NCBI RefSeq assembly: GCF_008520305.1
Contig: NZ_ML703253.1
Span: 237,501-301,500 of the forward strand
Source: Mesorhizobium sp. SARCC-RB16n
GTDB taxonomy: Bacteria; Pseudomonadota; Alphaproteobacteria; Rhizobiales; Rhizobiaceae
Length of the DNA: 64,000 bases
Direction: 5' to 3'
Below the pieces are notes generated by a model, which did no database searches, was not told where the DNA came from, and was given only the letters and a program-made list of their open reading frames with translations. The stretch's first letter is position 1, and the number at the start of each line of letters is the position of its first letter. The position numbers were made by a program, and so were the translations under genes. This document shows positions 43,348 through 52,126 of this stretch, piece after piece.

Positions 43348-44497
43348 AGGCCGGCTCCTGGCGTGCGGGCGCGGCACTCGCCGTGCGCAACCGCCTTCCC
43401 TCCGGCCCGAAGACCATGGCCCGTTCGGGCAGAAGAAGGACACCCACCGGCATTCCAGCAATCAGATCCCTTGCTTCGTGCGGCGCCAGCTTGGCGATGA
43501 CGATGTCGCCGGTCGCGTCTAGCCGGCAATGGGCGACGACCTCCGACCCGAGAAATTCGAGACGATCGATCCGCCCGCCAAGGCCGCTCCGCCCGCTGGG
43601 CGAAAGTTTGACGAATTCGGGCCGGATGCCGAGGCTGACCTGGCCATTGGCCACCTTCTCCAGCAGGGCCAGCCGGATGCCCTCGAAACTCACCCGACCG
43701 TCTTCGGCGAGCGCCGGTATGATGTTGATCCTCGGCTGACCGACGAAACGGGCGACCTCGATATGAGCCGGATCGTTGTAGATCGCTTCGGGCGGGGCGA
43801 GCTGCAGCAGATTGCCGCCGATCATCACCGCCACGCGGTCGGCCATCGATAGCGCCTCGGCCTGGTCATGCGTCACATAGAGCGTCGGCACGCCGGCGCG
43901 GCGGTGCAGTTCGACGATTTCGCCACGGGCATGGACGCGCAGATTGGCGTCGAGGTTGGATAGAGGTTCGTCCATCAGGAAAATGCTGGGATGGCGCACC
44001 ATGGCACGCGCAAGGGCCACGCGCTGCCGCTGCCCGCCCGACATCTGACCAGGCTTCCGGTCGAGCAGATGATCGATCTTCAGCACAGTCGCCATCTCGC
44101 GGACATCGCGCAAAATGCCGGTGCGGATCTCTTTCTGGCCGGGCAGGATGGAGCCGACCAACGGCAGCCGCTGCGTCCGGCTCAACCGCTTCATTGCGAG
44201 CGGAACCGCGATGTTCTGGCCGGCCGTCAGATGCGGGTAGAGCGCGTAGGACTGGAACACCATCGCGATATTGCGGTCGGCCGCGGCAACCGCCGACATG
44301 TCCCTGCCGCCGACGAATATCTCGCCGCTGTCGGCATGATCAAGCCCGGCAAGAATGCGCAGCAAGGTGCTCTTGCCGCAACCCGAGGGACCGACCAAAG
44401 CGATGAACTCGCCTGCTTCGACATCAAGGCTGACGCCGTTCAGGACGGCATTGCCGCCAAAGGACTTGTTCAGACCGCGAAGCGAGAGAGCACTCAT
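43340..44497 (-). CDS. Carbohydrate ABC transporter ATP-binding protein (UgpC/MalK class)
   Basis: ATPase of 385 residues: Walker [11 protein letters not shown]-loop [11 protein letters not shown], an extended helical segment, signature [15 protein letters not shown], Walker [13 protein letters not shown] and switch His VTHDQAEAL, followed by a C-terminal TOBE domain. There is an insert of about 20 residues ([17 protein letters not shown]) between the Q-loop and signature that is longer than in typical UgpC. Overlaps the phosphoesterase stop by four bases. Confidence 0.92.
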   Translation of the reverse strand: MSALSLRGLNKSFGGNAVLNGVSLDVEAGEFIALVGPSGCGKSTLLRILAGLDHADSGEIFVGGRDMSAVAAADRNIAMVFQSYALYPHLTAGQNIAVPLAMKRLSRTQRLPLVGSILPGQKEIRTGILRDVREMATVLKIDHLLDRKPGQMSGGQRQRVALARAMVRHPSIFLMDEPLSNLDANLRVHARGEIVELHRRAGVPTLYVTHDQAEALSMADRVAVMIGGNLLQLAPPEAIYNDPAHIEVARFVGQPRINIIPALAEDGRVSFEGIRLALLEKVANGQVSLGIRPEFVKLSPSGRSGLGGRIDRLEFLGSEVVAHCRLDATGDIVIAKLAPHEARDLIAGMPVGVLLLPERAMVFGPEGRRLRTASAAPARQEPAYV

Positions 44498-45330
44498 GAG
44501 GCGACCCTCTTTCGAACCTTGTGCGCTTCGTGCGGATAAACCTCCTCGACCACGTCGTCGAGGACATGGACGGTCATGCCGGGGATCGCGGCGATTTCAC
44601 TGGTGACTGCGTCACCGAATTCATGCACGACCGCGCCAAGCAGCCGCTCGCCCGGCATGTCGCGCTCCATGTCGCCGACGACGAAGGCGGCCGACGGACC
44701 CCATACCAGCGCGGTGTTTTCGTATTTGCCTTGCCATGCCCGGTGCAGGTGACCGCTGGCGAACAGCGCCACATCATGGGCACCGATAAGATCGTAGAGA
44801 CGCTGCCGCTGTGTCGGGCGGATGCTCCAGTAACCGGTATCGCCCTCGTCAGGTTCATCGATGAACAGCGGCTTGTGGGCGAAGACCGCGACGCGCCGAC
44901 CGCCACGGCTTTCCAGGGCCGTACGCAGCCATTCGAACTGGCTCTCTTCCTCGGCATCATCAAAGCCCATCAGCAGGCTGTCGAGGCCGATAAATCGCCA
45001 ATTTCCGGCGTCCTCCGTCCAATAATCAGGGCCAACCAACCGGCGCCAGCGTTCCAGCCGCCCGGCATTGACCGGCTGCAGGGAGCCGGGCAGATGGCCG
45101 ACATCGTGATTGCCGGGTACAAGCAGCATCGGGGCCGAGATTTCCCGCATCAGCTCCATGCAGAAGCTGATGTCGGCATCCTTGTCGGCACCGTCGACGC
45201 TGAGATCGCCGGTATGGATGACGAGATCGGCGCCGCTCTGCTCGATCCAGGCGGCCAGCGGCTCCCAATTGCCGTTGAAATGCGGCTTGGTCGGGCTGAA
45301 ATGCGTGTCGGTGATCTGGATTATTTTCAT
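44494..45330 (-). CDS. Metallophosphoesterase (CpdA/GpdQ-like phosphodiesterase)
   Basis: Binuclear metal phosphodiesterase of 278 residues with a full ligand set: D8 and H10 (ITDTHF), D42 (GDLS), GNHD (73-76), His in VFAHKPLF and GHLH. No signal peptide, so cytoplasmic. First gene of a five-gene operon with a Ugp-class importer, which suggests it cleaves an imported phosphodiester such as a glycerophosphodiester; cyclic-nucleotide hydrolysis is the other option for this family. GGAG sits eight bases before the ATG. Confidence 0.88.
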   Translation of the reverse strand: MKIIQITDTHFSPTKPHFNGNWEPLAAWIEQSGADLVIHTGDLSVDGADKDADISFCMELMREISAPMLLVPGNHDVGHLPGSLQPVNAGRLERWRRLVGPDYWTEDAGNWRFIGLDSLLMGFDDAEEESQFEWLRTALESRGGRRVAVFAHKPLFIDEPDEGDTGYWSIRPTQRQRLYDLIGAHDVALFASGHLHRAWQGKYENTALVWGPSAAFVVGDMERDMPGERLLGAVVHEFGDAVTSEIAAIPGMTVHVLDDVVEEVYPHEAHKVRKRVAS

Positions 45331-45422
45331 GCCGGCTCCACTGCGAGAGCCGGCTGCCGGAGAACCACCGGCGCGACTTCGCGTGGGTCTCCTTAGTGCC
45401 GTTACATGTCACTTCCTTAACA

Positions 45423-45446
45423 GGCAGGGGACAAATGTTCCCTGCC
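45423..45446 (-). terminator. Hairpin after the AhpD-like gene
   Basis: Stem GGCAGGGGAC (45423-45432) with GTTCCCTGCC (45437-45446), one G-T pair, AAAT loop, 23 bp after the stop of the minus-strand AhpD-like gene and 92 bp before the phosphoesterase start. Only a short T-stretch follows. Confidence 0.5.
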
Positions 45447-45468
45447 ACGCCGATGAGCTGGCTGGCCG

Positions 45469-45879
45469 CTAGCTTTTCACCTCGAATTGCGGATCGACCG
45501 GGATCTGCATGGCCGTGACCAGATGATTGGTCTGGCCGGCGAGCCCGATGATCGACACCAGTTCGCCGTGCTGCGCATCGGTCATGCCTTTGGCGCGCGC
45601 GGCCGCCGTGTGCGAGTGGACGCAGTAGGAACAGCCATTGGCCGTAGATACCGCGATATAGATCATTTCCTTGGTCAAGGGGTCGATGGCGCTGTCGGCG
45701 ACCATCACCACCTTCAACTGCTCCCATATCCGCTTCAGCGCCGCCGGATCATTGGCGAGCCCGCGCCAGAAATTGTTGACGAAATCTGATTTGCGTGTCG
45801 CACGGATATCGTCGAACACCGCTTTCACCGCCGGGATCTTCTCCATTTCGGCATCGCTGAGAAGTCTTATGGTGGCCAT
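45469..45879 (-). CDS. Carboxymuconolactone decarboxylase/AhpD-like protein
   Basis: All-helical protein of 136 residues with the AhpD-type redox centre C83-SY-C86 and H90 (ANGCSYCVHSH). Members with this CxxC act as alkylhydroperoxidases or in thiol redox relays; true carboxymuconolactone decarboxylases lack it. Monocistronic on the minus strand, separated from the phosphoesterase operon by a hairpin. Confidence 0.88.
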   Translation of the reverse strand: MATIRLLSDAEMEKIPAVKAVFDDIRATRKSDFVNNFWRGLANDPAALKRIWEQLKVVMVADSAIDPLTKEMIYIAVSTANGCSYCVHSHTAAARAKGMTDAQHGELVSIIGLAGQTNHLVTAMQIPVDPQFEVKS

Positions 45880-45984
45880 GGTCTGGTCCTTCGTTTGTTG
45901 CTTGAATCGGGTGACGAATAATCACCGCCAATCCATTCACTTGACTTACATTTTCGCCTTCCGCCGTAGTTCGACGGACGGGGC

Positions 45985-46130
45985 TAGGGTGTGTCGAGAT
46001 TCAGGTCAGGCCGAGTCGAAAACGACGGGTTCCGAGAACCGGAGCGGAGCGTACTTTTCGTACGTGAGCACCGGAAGCGCAGGAAGCCGCCGTTTGCAGG
46101 CCGGCCTCACCTGAATACCGAGACACCCTA
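45985..46130. repeat. 146-bp imperfect inverted repeat (Mesorhizobium-type intergenic palindrome)
   Basis: Left end TAGGGTGTGTCGAGATTCAG is matched in reverse by the right end CTGAATACCGAGACACCCTA, and the arms stay similar up to a central CGTAC-TTTTC-GTACG near 46056. I recall this element as common in Mesorhizobium genomes. Its right-most CTA is the complement of the TAG stop codon of the minus-strand ATPase gene, so the element abuts and supplies that stop. On RNA it would form a long stem and may act as terminator. Confidence 0.75.
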
Positions 46131-47624
46131 ATGAACCGCCGCGTACATGATCCTCTCCTCCGTCGCCTCGGCCGGCGAAAACTCCTCGACGATGCGCCCT
46201 TGCCGGCACACGAGAATGCGATCGGACAGGTTCATGATCTCCGGCAGGTAAGACGAGATCACCACCACCGCGAGCCCCTCATCGGCCAGCCGGTTGATGA
46301 TCTGGTGGATTTCGGCAATCGCACCGACATCGACGCCGCGTGTCGGTTCGTCGAAGATGACGATGCGCGGCTGCTGCACCAGACCCTTGCCGATCACCAC
46401 CTTCTGCTGGTTGCCGCCGGACAGTTCTACCACGCGAGCATTGTCGTTGATCGCCTTGATGTTCAGCGTCTTGGTCCATTCCGCCGAAAGCTGGCGCATC
46501 TCCTGCTGGTTGATCACCCAGGCCTGTTCGCGGCCCGCCGCCAGCAGCCCGCCAAAGAGGTTCTCGGCAATGCCCATCGTCTCGAAGATGCCTTCGCTCT
46601 TGCGGTCCTCGGTGACATAGACGATGCCGTCCGCCACCGCTTCGCTCGGCACGAGATAGCGCACCGGTCTGTCGTCGAGTTCGATCGTGCCGCCGCGCAG
46701 GAAATCACGCTTGTAGATGCCCGACACGATCTTGAAGGTCTCGGTGCGGCCTGAACCGATCAGCCCGAACACGCCGGTGATCTGGCCTTCGAAGATCGAG
46801 AAGGAATTGTTGCGCACGACATTGCCCATCGAAATGTCCTGCACCGAGAGCACCTTCTTGCCGGCCTTGCGCAGCTTGGCCTCATCGCGCTGGCGGTAGA
46901 TCTGTCCCGACAGCGTGCGCCCGACCATCGCGGCAACGATCTTGTCGCGGTCGAAGGCCGAGGTGTCGTCGGTGACGACCAGCTCGCCGTCGCGCAGTAT
47001 TGTGATGCGGTCGGCAATCATCAATGCTTCTTCCAGCGCGTGGCTGATGAAGACGATCGACACACCGTTCGCCTTCAGCCGCCGGATCAGCGCGAAGAAA
47101 TGCCGCTTCTCCTCCGGCGTCAGCGTCGCTGTCGGCTCGTCGAAGATGATGATCTCGGCATTGTGGTGGACGGCGCGCGCGATCTCGACCATCTGCCGCT
47201 TGGCGGCACCCAGTGTTGCCACCATGGCGTTCGGGTCGACGGGAAAATTCAGCGACTGCAGGAACTGCTGTGCTGAAATATACGTGCCGCGCAGCCTGTT
47301 GAGGAATTTTTCAGTACCGAGATAAAGGTTCTGCGCCACCGTCATCGACGGCACCAGGCTGGTCTCCTGGAACACCATGGCGATACCCGCCTCGAGCGCG
47401 GCATGCGGCGAGGCGTAGGCGATCTCCCGGCCTTTGTGGAACATCTTGCCTGATGTGGCATCGACCACGCCGGCGATGATCTTGGTCAGTGTCGACTTGC
47501 CGGCACCATTCTCGCCGAGCAGCGCATGGATTTCCCCCTTGCGCAGTTCGAAGCTGACGTTCTTCACCGCGGGCACGCCACGGTAAGTCTTGGTGACATT
47601 CTCGAGGCGAACGATCGGTTCCAT
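46128..47624 (-). CDS. Sugar ABC transporter ATP-binding protein, tandem-domain (RbsA/XylG class)
   Basis: Two ABC domains in 498 residues: Walker A GENGAGKST near 37-45, Walker B IIIFDEPTATLTPEE, then the degenerate second site (GLIGSGRTETFKIV) with signature LSGGNQQKVVIGKGL and Walker B IVIFDEPTRGVDVG. ATG 47624 shares a base with the stop of the upstream propeller gene. Last gene of a five-gene operon, its stop codon formed by the end of the inverted repeat at 45985-46130. Confidence 0.93.
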   Translation of the reverse strand: MEPIVRLENVTKTYRGVPAVKNVSFELRKGEIHALLGENGAGKSTLTKIIAGVVDATSGKMFHKGREIAYASPHAALEAGIAMVFQETSLVPSMTVAQNLYLGTEKFLNRLRGTYISAQQFLQSLNFPVDPNAMVATLGAAKRQMVEIARAVHHNAEIIIFDEPTATLTPEEKRHFFALIRRLKANGVSIVFISHALEEALMIADRITILRDGELVVTDDTSAFDRDKIVAAMVGRTLSGQIYRQRDEAKLRKAGKKVLSVQDISMGNVVRNNSFSIFEGQITGVFGLIGSGRTETFKIVSGIYKRDFLRGGTIELDDRPVRYLVPSEAVADGIVYVTEDRKSEGIFETMGIAENLFGGLLAAGREQAWVINQQEMRQLSAEWTKTLNIKAINDNARVVELSGGNQQKVVIGKGLVQQPRIVIFDEPTRGVDVGAIAEIHQIINRLADEGLAVVVISSYLPEIMNLSDRILVCRQGRIVEEFSPAEATEERIMYAAVH

Positions 47625-48679
47625 CAGAAACCTCCCGAGGCGAGGTCGACGGCCAGCACGCAATCGCCACCCCTGGAAGCGATGTACAGTTCGCCGCCCT
47701 TCTCCGCCACGCTGCAGATGCCATGGCGCGTACCGTTGGCGCGGCTGTGCAGGCTGAATTGCGGCTGCATGTTCTGATCGAGCCTGACCACCAGCCCGTA
47801 GGAGCGGCTGGGCGACCACGGCTTATGGATGCCCATCGTGCGGATGCCGCCGCATTGCAGTGGTTCGAGGAAGCTGCGGTTGGAGGCCAGCGCCGGCGCG
47901 ATCCAATAGGCCGGCGGCACCTGGTCGATCATGTCCTGGCGGTAGTGCGTCTCCTGCAGCACAAATTCGATCAGCCGGTTGCGCGGGGCGAACAGGGTCA
48001 GCCACGCCCCGCCATCGCCGGCGGGCGACAGCCGCGCGGGATAGCCTGGCAGATGCGTCAGCGCGGTTGAGCGGCTGCCGGTCGCGGCATCGAAACGGAC
48101 AAGCTGATGGCGCCAGCTTTCGCTGACCAGCACATCCCTGCCAAGGATGTGAAGCCCGTAGGGAAAGGCGATGTCGCCGGCCACCTTGCGGAACTCGCCA
48201 CCCGCCGCGTCCCGTTTCCAAAGCGAACCGGACGCGCCTTTTTTCATCAGATCGGCAGCCCATTGCGACGGCGCGAATTCGGCCGAACCATTGGCCAGCC
48301 ACAGCGTGCCGTCTTCTGCATAGGCAAGCGCGGTGATGCAGTGGATCCCCGCCGCCAAAAACACCTCCCTGCCCGCGATCAACAGCTTGCCGCTCTCCAG
48401 CCCCACCGTCAGTTCGCCTGAAGGCGACAGCGCCAGCGCCGTGACGGGAGACGGAAAGGCCTCGACCACGACAGGTTCCACGCCAACAGCAATCGCGTAG
48501 ATGGCGTTGCCGCTGGAGGCCAGCACCCGGCCATCGGCAACCAGCAGATTGTCCGGCTCGGTCAATTCGGCGAAAGCCGGCGCGTCATCGAGCCGCGTGT
48601 TGGGACGGAAGGCGCCGTCGAGCGGCGGGATGGTCACCGCCTTGCCGCGAAACATATCCAGGATCGGGTCGAGGATCAT
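47624..48679 (-). CDS. SMP-30/gluconolactonase-like beta-propeller protein (stand-alone)
   Basis: Propeller protein of 351 residues with repeated strands of the form DGTLWLANGS, GRDVLVSESWRHQLVRFD and GGAWLTLFAPRNRLIEF, typical of the SMP-30/strictosidine-synthase group. No signal peptide. It overlaps the fused permease-propeller gene by four bases and the ATPase gene by one, so all three are coupled. It is only distantly like the propeller half of the fusion, and some expected metal ligands are hard to place, so it could be a non-catalytic or altered-specificity member. Confidence 0.8.
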   Translation of the reverse strand: MILDPILDMFRGKAVTIPPLDGAFRPNTRLDDAPAFAELTEPDNLLVADGRVLASSGNAIYAIAVGVEPVVVEAFPSPVTALALSPSGELTVGLESGKLLIAGREVFLAAGIHCITALAYAEDGTLWLANGSAEFAPSQWAADLMKKGASGSLWKRDAAGGEFRKVAGDIAFPYGLHILGRDVLVSESWRHQLVRFDAATGSRSTALTHLPGYPARLSPAGDGGAWLTLFAPRNRLIEFVLQETHYRQDMIDQVPPAYWIAPALASNRSFLEPLQCGGIRTMGIHKPWSPSRSYGLVVRLDQNMQPQFSLHSRANGTRHGICSVAEKGGELYIASRGGDCVLAVDLASGGF

Positions 48680-50799
48680 GGTTTTGCTCCCCAATAGGAA
48701 GCGGGGCTGGTCCAGTTCGGGTCGGCGCCCGAAATCTTGTAGCGGCCGATGCGGTTGTTGAGGATGCCGCCAACGAACAGGAAACCCTTGTGTTCGCGCA
48801 TCGAGGTGACCATCGGATGCGCGCCGCCCGTCAAGTCGCCCATCGCCTCGACGATGCCGCCCTTCTCGTTGAATTTCACCACGCCGCCGGTGTTGATGTT
48901 GGGGAACAGCCACTCGTCCTGCGGCAGCCGGCGCGTCATGCGCTTGCGCATGTCGGGGTGGCGCAGCGAGAGGTCGAAGCTCGGCGTGCGCATGCCCAGC
49001 CACGCCATCCAGTAATTGCCGTCCGAGGCGCGGTTGATGTTGTCGGGATAACCCGGCATGTCGCGGATGACGCATTCGGCGGTGCCGGCCTTCGGCCCTT
49101 CCAGCCAATAGCGATGCACGCGGCAGGCCCAGCTTTCGGCGAAGAACAGCGACTTGCCGTCATGCGCAATGCAGACACCATTGGTGTAGCGGTAGCCGTC
49201 GAGCAGCGTCTTCGTCGAGCCATCCCTGGGATCGTAGACCAGCAGCCGGCCGGTGGCACGGTTCTCGATCGAGTCCAGCGCCCAGTCATGGGCGTCGTAT
49301 CGCTTCGTCGAATCCGTGAAATAGATGCGGCCGTCGGGCGCGATGTCGCAATCATTGGGGTCGCGCAGCCGAGCATCGTCGACGATCGAGGTCCAGGAGC
49401 GTGATGTCTCCGCCGACAGGCGTTTCACCTCGCGGTCCGGCGAAACCGAATATAGTCCCATGGCGCCGACGCAGCTGATCAGATTGCCCGATCTGTCGAA
49501 GGCCAAGCCCAGTGGAAAACCGCCAATATGGGCGAATACTTCCGACCTGACATAATCCGGCGCGAAGAAGCGGACGATCTCGCCATGGCGCGTGCCGCAA
49601 TAGAGATGGTCGTCGCGGTCGAGGATGACGTCCTCCGGCCCTTCCAGTTCGCCGAGCCCGATATGGTCCGCCGCAGACAGCCGGTTGTCGAGCGCGTAAG
49701 GCGTGCCGGAGCCCGGCACCGCGGACTGTGTTTCGCCCATCTTGAGATAGACCGGCGCGACATAGACTTCGTTCAGCACCTTGTGGCGGTTCTTCAGCCA
49801 GCGGATGTCGATGGTCACCGCCACCGCCAGCATGATGCCGAGCACCATCTGGTTGGTGCCGGTGCCGTAGCCCAGCCGGATCAGCCCGTTGGTCATGGTC
49901 AGCACGATGATGGCGCCCATCAGGCCCTTGATCACCGAGCCGCGCCCACCGCCGAGGCTGACGCCGCCGACCACCGCCGCGGTCAGCGCCATGATCTCCA
50001 GGTTCAGGCCCGTACCCGGCCCTGCCCCGCTCAGCCGGCAGGCGATGAGAAAGCCGCCGATCGAGGCGCAGAAGCCGGAAAAGACATAGGTCATGAACAC
50101 GGTGCGGCGCACGCGGATGCCGGCATTATGCGCCGAGCGCCTGGAACCGCCCACCGCCAGCACGTGCCAACCGGGCCGCGATCGTGTCAACGCGATATGG
50201 GTGACGATGGCCAGAATGATCGCCAGCCACACCGAGACGGAGAGGCCCCAGAAGGTGCTGTCGCCGATGAAATCCAGCACCTTCGACGTCGCGGTGGAAA
50301 GTTGCACGTCGGCTGCATAGCTGGTGACCAGGATGTCGAACAGCGCCCGGCCGAAGATGAAGGTGACCAGCGTGGTGAGGAAGGCGCGCAGCCTGAGATA
50401 GCCGACAAGGTAGCCATTGATCGCCCCGAACACCAGGCCGGTGGCCAGCGAGGCTGCCAGCGCCAGCCAGATCGACTGTTCGAGGATGAAGAAGACATAG
50501 ACGGCGGAGAAGCAGGACAGCGCGAAGATCGAGCCGACCGAGAGATCGATGCCGCCGCCCAGCATCACCACGGTCATGCCGGTGACCACCATCGAGAATT
50601 CACCGAGCTGGCGGGTCGATTCCTGCAGCGAAGTCAGCTTGAAGAAGCCCGGAATGATCGAGCCGAAGGTCGCCAATGTCACCACCAGCGCCAGGAACGG
50701 AATGGCGTTGTCGGTCCAGCGCTTGGTCAGGATCTCGCCGACCAGATGGTCGGGCACGAGATTGTAGCGCCAGGACTGGAGGCGTTCGCGAAAGCTCAT
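48676..50799 (-). CDS. Fusion protein: ribose-class ABC permease joined to SMP-30/strictosidine-synthase-like lactonase
   Basis: One uninterrupted frame of 707 residues. Residues 1 to about 338 are an RbsC-type permease with GMTVVMLGGGIDLSVGSIF and VVGGVSLGGGRGSVIKGL. After a short linker (APVYLKMGETQSAVPG), residues about 371-707 form a six-bladed propeller with candidate metal ligands in LEGPEDVIL (Glu), DPNDCDIAPDG (Asn) and PDNINRASDG (Asp). Permeases of this class end in the cytoplasm, so the enzyme half would face the channel exit. ATG 50799 is chosen as the start of the conserved permease; ATG 50841 is possible. No stop, frame break or change in composition at the joint. Confidence 0.88.
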   Translation of the reverse strand: MSFRERLQSWRYNLVPDHLVGEILTKRWTDNAIPFLALVVTLATFGSIIPGFFKLTSLQESTRQLGEFSMVVTGMTVVMLGGGIDLSVGSIFALSCFSAVYVFFILEQSIWLALAASLATGLVFGAINGYLVGYLRLRAFLTTLVTFIFGRALFDILVTSYAADVQLSTATSKVLDFIGDSTFWGLSVSVWLAIILAIVTHIALTRSRPGWHVLAVGGSRRSAHNAGIRVRRTVFMTYVFSGFCASIGGFLIACRLSGAGPGTGLNLEIMALTAAVVGGVSLGGGRGSVIKGLMGAIIVLTMTNGLIRLGYGTGTNQMVLGIMLAVAVTIDIRWLKNRHKVLNEVYVAPVYLKMGETQSAVPGSGTPYALDNRLSAADHIGLGELEGPEDVILDRDDHLYCGTRHGEIVRFFAPDYVRSEVFAHIGGFPLGLAFDRSGNLISCVGAMGLYSVSPDREVKRLSAETSRSWTSIVDDARLRDPNDCDIAPDGRIYFTDSTKRYDAHDWALDSIENRATGRLLVYDPRDGSTKTLLDGYRYTNGVCIAHDGKSLFFAESWACRVHRYWLEGPKAGTAECVIRDMPGYPDNINRASDGNYWMAWLGMRTPSFDLSLRHPDMRKRMTRRLPQDEWLFPNINTGGVVKFNEKGGIVEAMGDLTGGAHPMVTSMREHKGFLFVGGILNNRIGRYKISGADPNWTSPASYWGAKP

Positions 50800-50865
50800 C
50801 AGGTCACTGCTGCAAGAGATGGAGAAAGATGTGGTCGGCATCCGAGGGGCAATCGGTCAAGGTTT

Positions 50866-50993
50866 GCGCTGCCCCTCACCCTTACCCTCTCCCCGCGAAG
50901 GACGGGGAGAGGGGGTCGTCAACGTTGCGTCTAGTCCCTTCTCCCCGTCACTATACGGGGAGAAGGTGCCGGCAGGCGGATGAGGGGCAGCGC
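50866..50993. repeat. MITE-like composite palindromic repeat (copy 2)
   Basis: 128-bp element with perfect 13-bp terminal inverted repeats, GCGCTGCCCCTCA (50866-50878) and TGAGGGGCAGCGC (50981-50993), and two internal CTCCCCG...CGGGGAG palindromes. Same family as 5528-5704. It lies inside an operon, between the binding-protein gene and the permease-lactonase fusion, where it may reduce read-through or stabilise the binding-protein mRNA. Confidence 0.8.
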
Positions 50994-51013
50994 CCAACTC
51001 AGGAAAGCCGGCC

Positions 51014-52039
51014 CTACTTCGCCGCCGCTTCGGCCTGCAGCGCCTTCAGGTCCCAGCAGCTGTCGGGCTTGAGGTCGGCCTTGGTCGTCGCCTTCTCCAG
51101 CGTGTAGATGTAGGTGTGCGAGGTGCCGGCCGGCTGGCCGCTCTGCAGCAGGTATTTGATGATGGCGTTCATGTCGCCCGACTGCCGGGCAAGTTCTGTC
51201 ATGACGACAGCACCGTAAGTACCGTCCTGCAGCTTGTCGCAATCGGCCGCCTTTTCGCCGCCGCCGGTGGTGACCAAAAACACCTTGCCGTCGAGCTTGG
51301 CGTCGCGGATCGCGGCGGATGCGCCAGTGGCGTCACCATCCCAGAAATCGATGATCGAGCAGATGTCCGGGTTCTGTTGCAGCATGGTCGTCGTCACGTT
51401 GCGCGACGTCGTCGCATCCCAGTTGGAGTCGGGCTTGGCCACGACCTTGAACTCGGGGTGCTTGTCGAGCACTTTCATAATGCCGGCATATTGATAAAGG
51501 CTGGACGAGTTGGCCTGGTCGCCCTGCACCAGCCCGATCTTCTTGGACGAATTCTCGCCGCAGCCCTTGATCGCGGCTTCGGCTTCGAGCTGGCCGAGCC
51601 GGTCCCAGTCGCTGCCGACGAAGGCGTCGGCGGGGAAATTCGCCGGGTTGTCCACGAGGATCACATAGGTGCCGGCGGCCTGCGCCTTCTTCATCAGCTT
51701 GGAGTAGGAGTTGAGGTCCGGCGCATGGATGATCAGCACATCAGGCCTGGTGTCCGACGAGATCGCATCGGTGATCGCCTGCGCGCCGGCATCGACCACC
51801 CAGTTCGGATCGCGCGTCTCGAACGTGCCGCCCCAGGCCTCGACCTCCTTCTTCAGGTAGTGCGCCCAGCCTTGCGCCAGGTCGAAACCCATCGCCAGCG
51901 GCACCAGCATGACGCGCTTGCCTTTCAGCGCTTGTGCATAGGCAGCAGGCCCCGGATCGTCAGCGGCGAAAGTCGGCGCCACGAAGGCGGTGACGGCAAG
52001 GGCCGTGGCCGCCGCCATGAGTGTTCTGATCAGTTTCAT
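51014..52039 (-). CDS. Sugar ABC transporter periplasmic binding protein (ribose class)
   Basis: Signal peptide over about residues 1-25 (cleavage after TFA), mature type I receptor with RVMLVPLAMGFDLAQGWAHYLKK, VLIIHAPDLNSYSKLMKKAQ, YVILVDNPANF and GLVQGDQANSSS. 341 residues, with several Cys (CGENSSKK, DICSII, CDKL, SCWD) that may form disulfides. Sits between the stand-alone permease gene and the fusion gene of the same operon. Ligand unknown; two propeller lactonases in the operon point to an aldonolactone or similar. Confidence 0.9.
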   Translation of the reverse strand: MKLIRTLMAAATALAVTAFVAPTFAADDPGPAAYAQALKGKRVMLVPLAMGFDLAQGWAHYLKKEVEAWGGTFETRDPNWVVDAGAQAITDAISSDTRPDVLIIHAPDLNSYSKLMKKAQAAGTYVILVDNPANFPADAFVGSDWDRLGQLEAEAAIKGCGENSSKKIGLVQGDQANSSSLYQYAGIMKVLDKHPEFKVVAKPDSNWDATTSRNVTTTMLQQNPDICSIIDFWDGDATGASAAIRDAKLDGKVFLVTTGGGEKAADCDKLQDGTYGAVVMTELARQSGDMNAIIKYLLQSGQPAGTSHTYIYTLEKATTKADLKPDSCWDLKALQAEAAAK

Positions 52040-52126
52040 GTCTCATCCTCTGGTTCGGTTTTCACTGCCGGAAGATCGTCCCGATCCCACCGGGTACCCC
52101 GAGCAAGATGGGCTAGCCCATCTGCT

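Noticed and set aside
46128-47819. Longer N-terminus for the RbsA-class ATPase
   Set aside because: The extra 65 residues overlap the propeller gene in another frame; ATG 47624 starts the ABC domain correctly.
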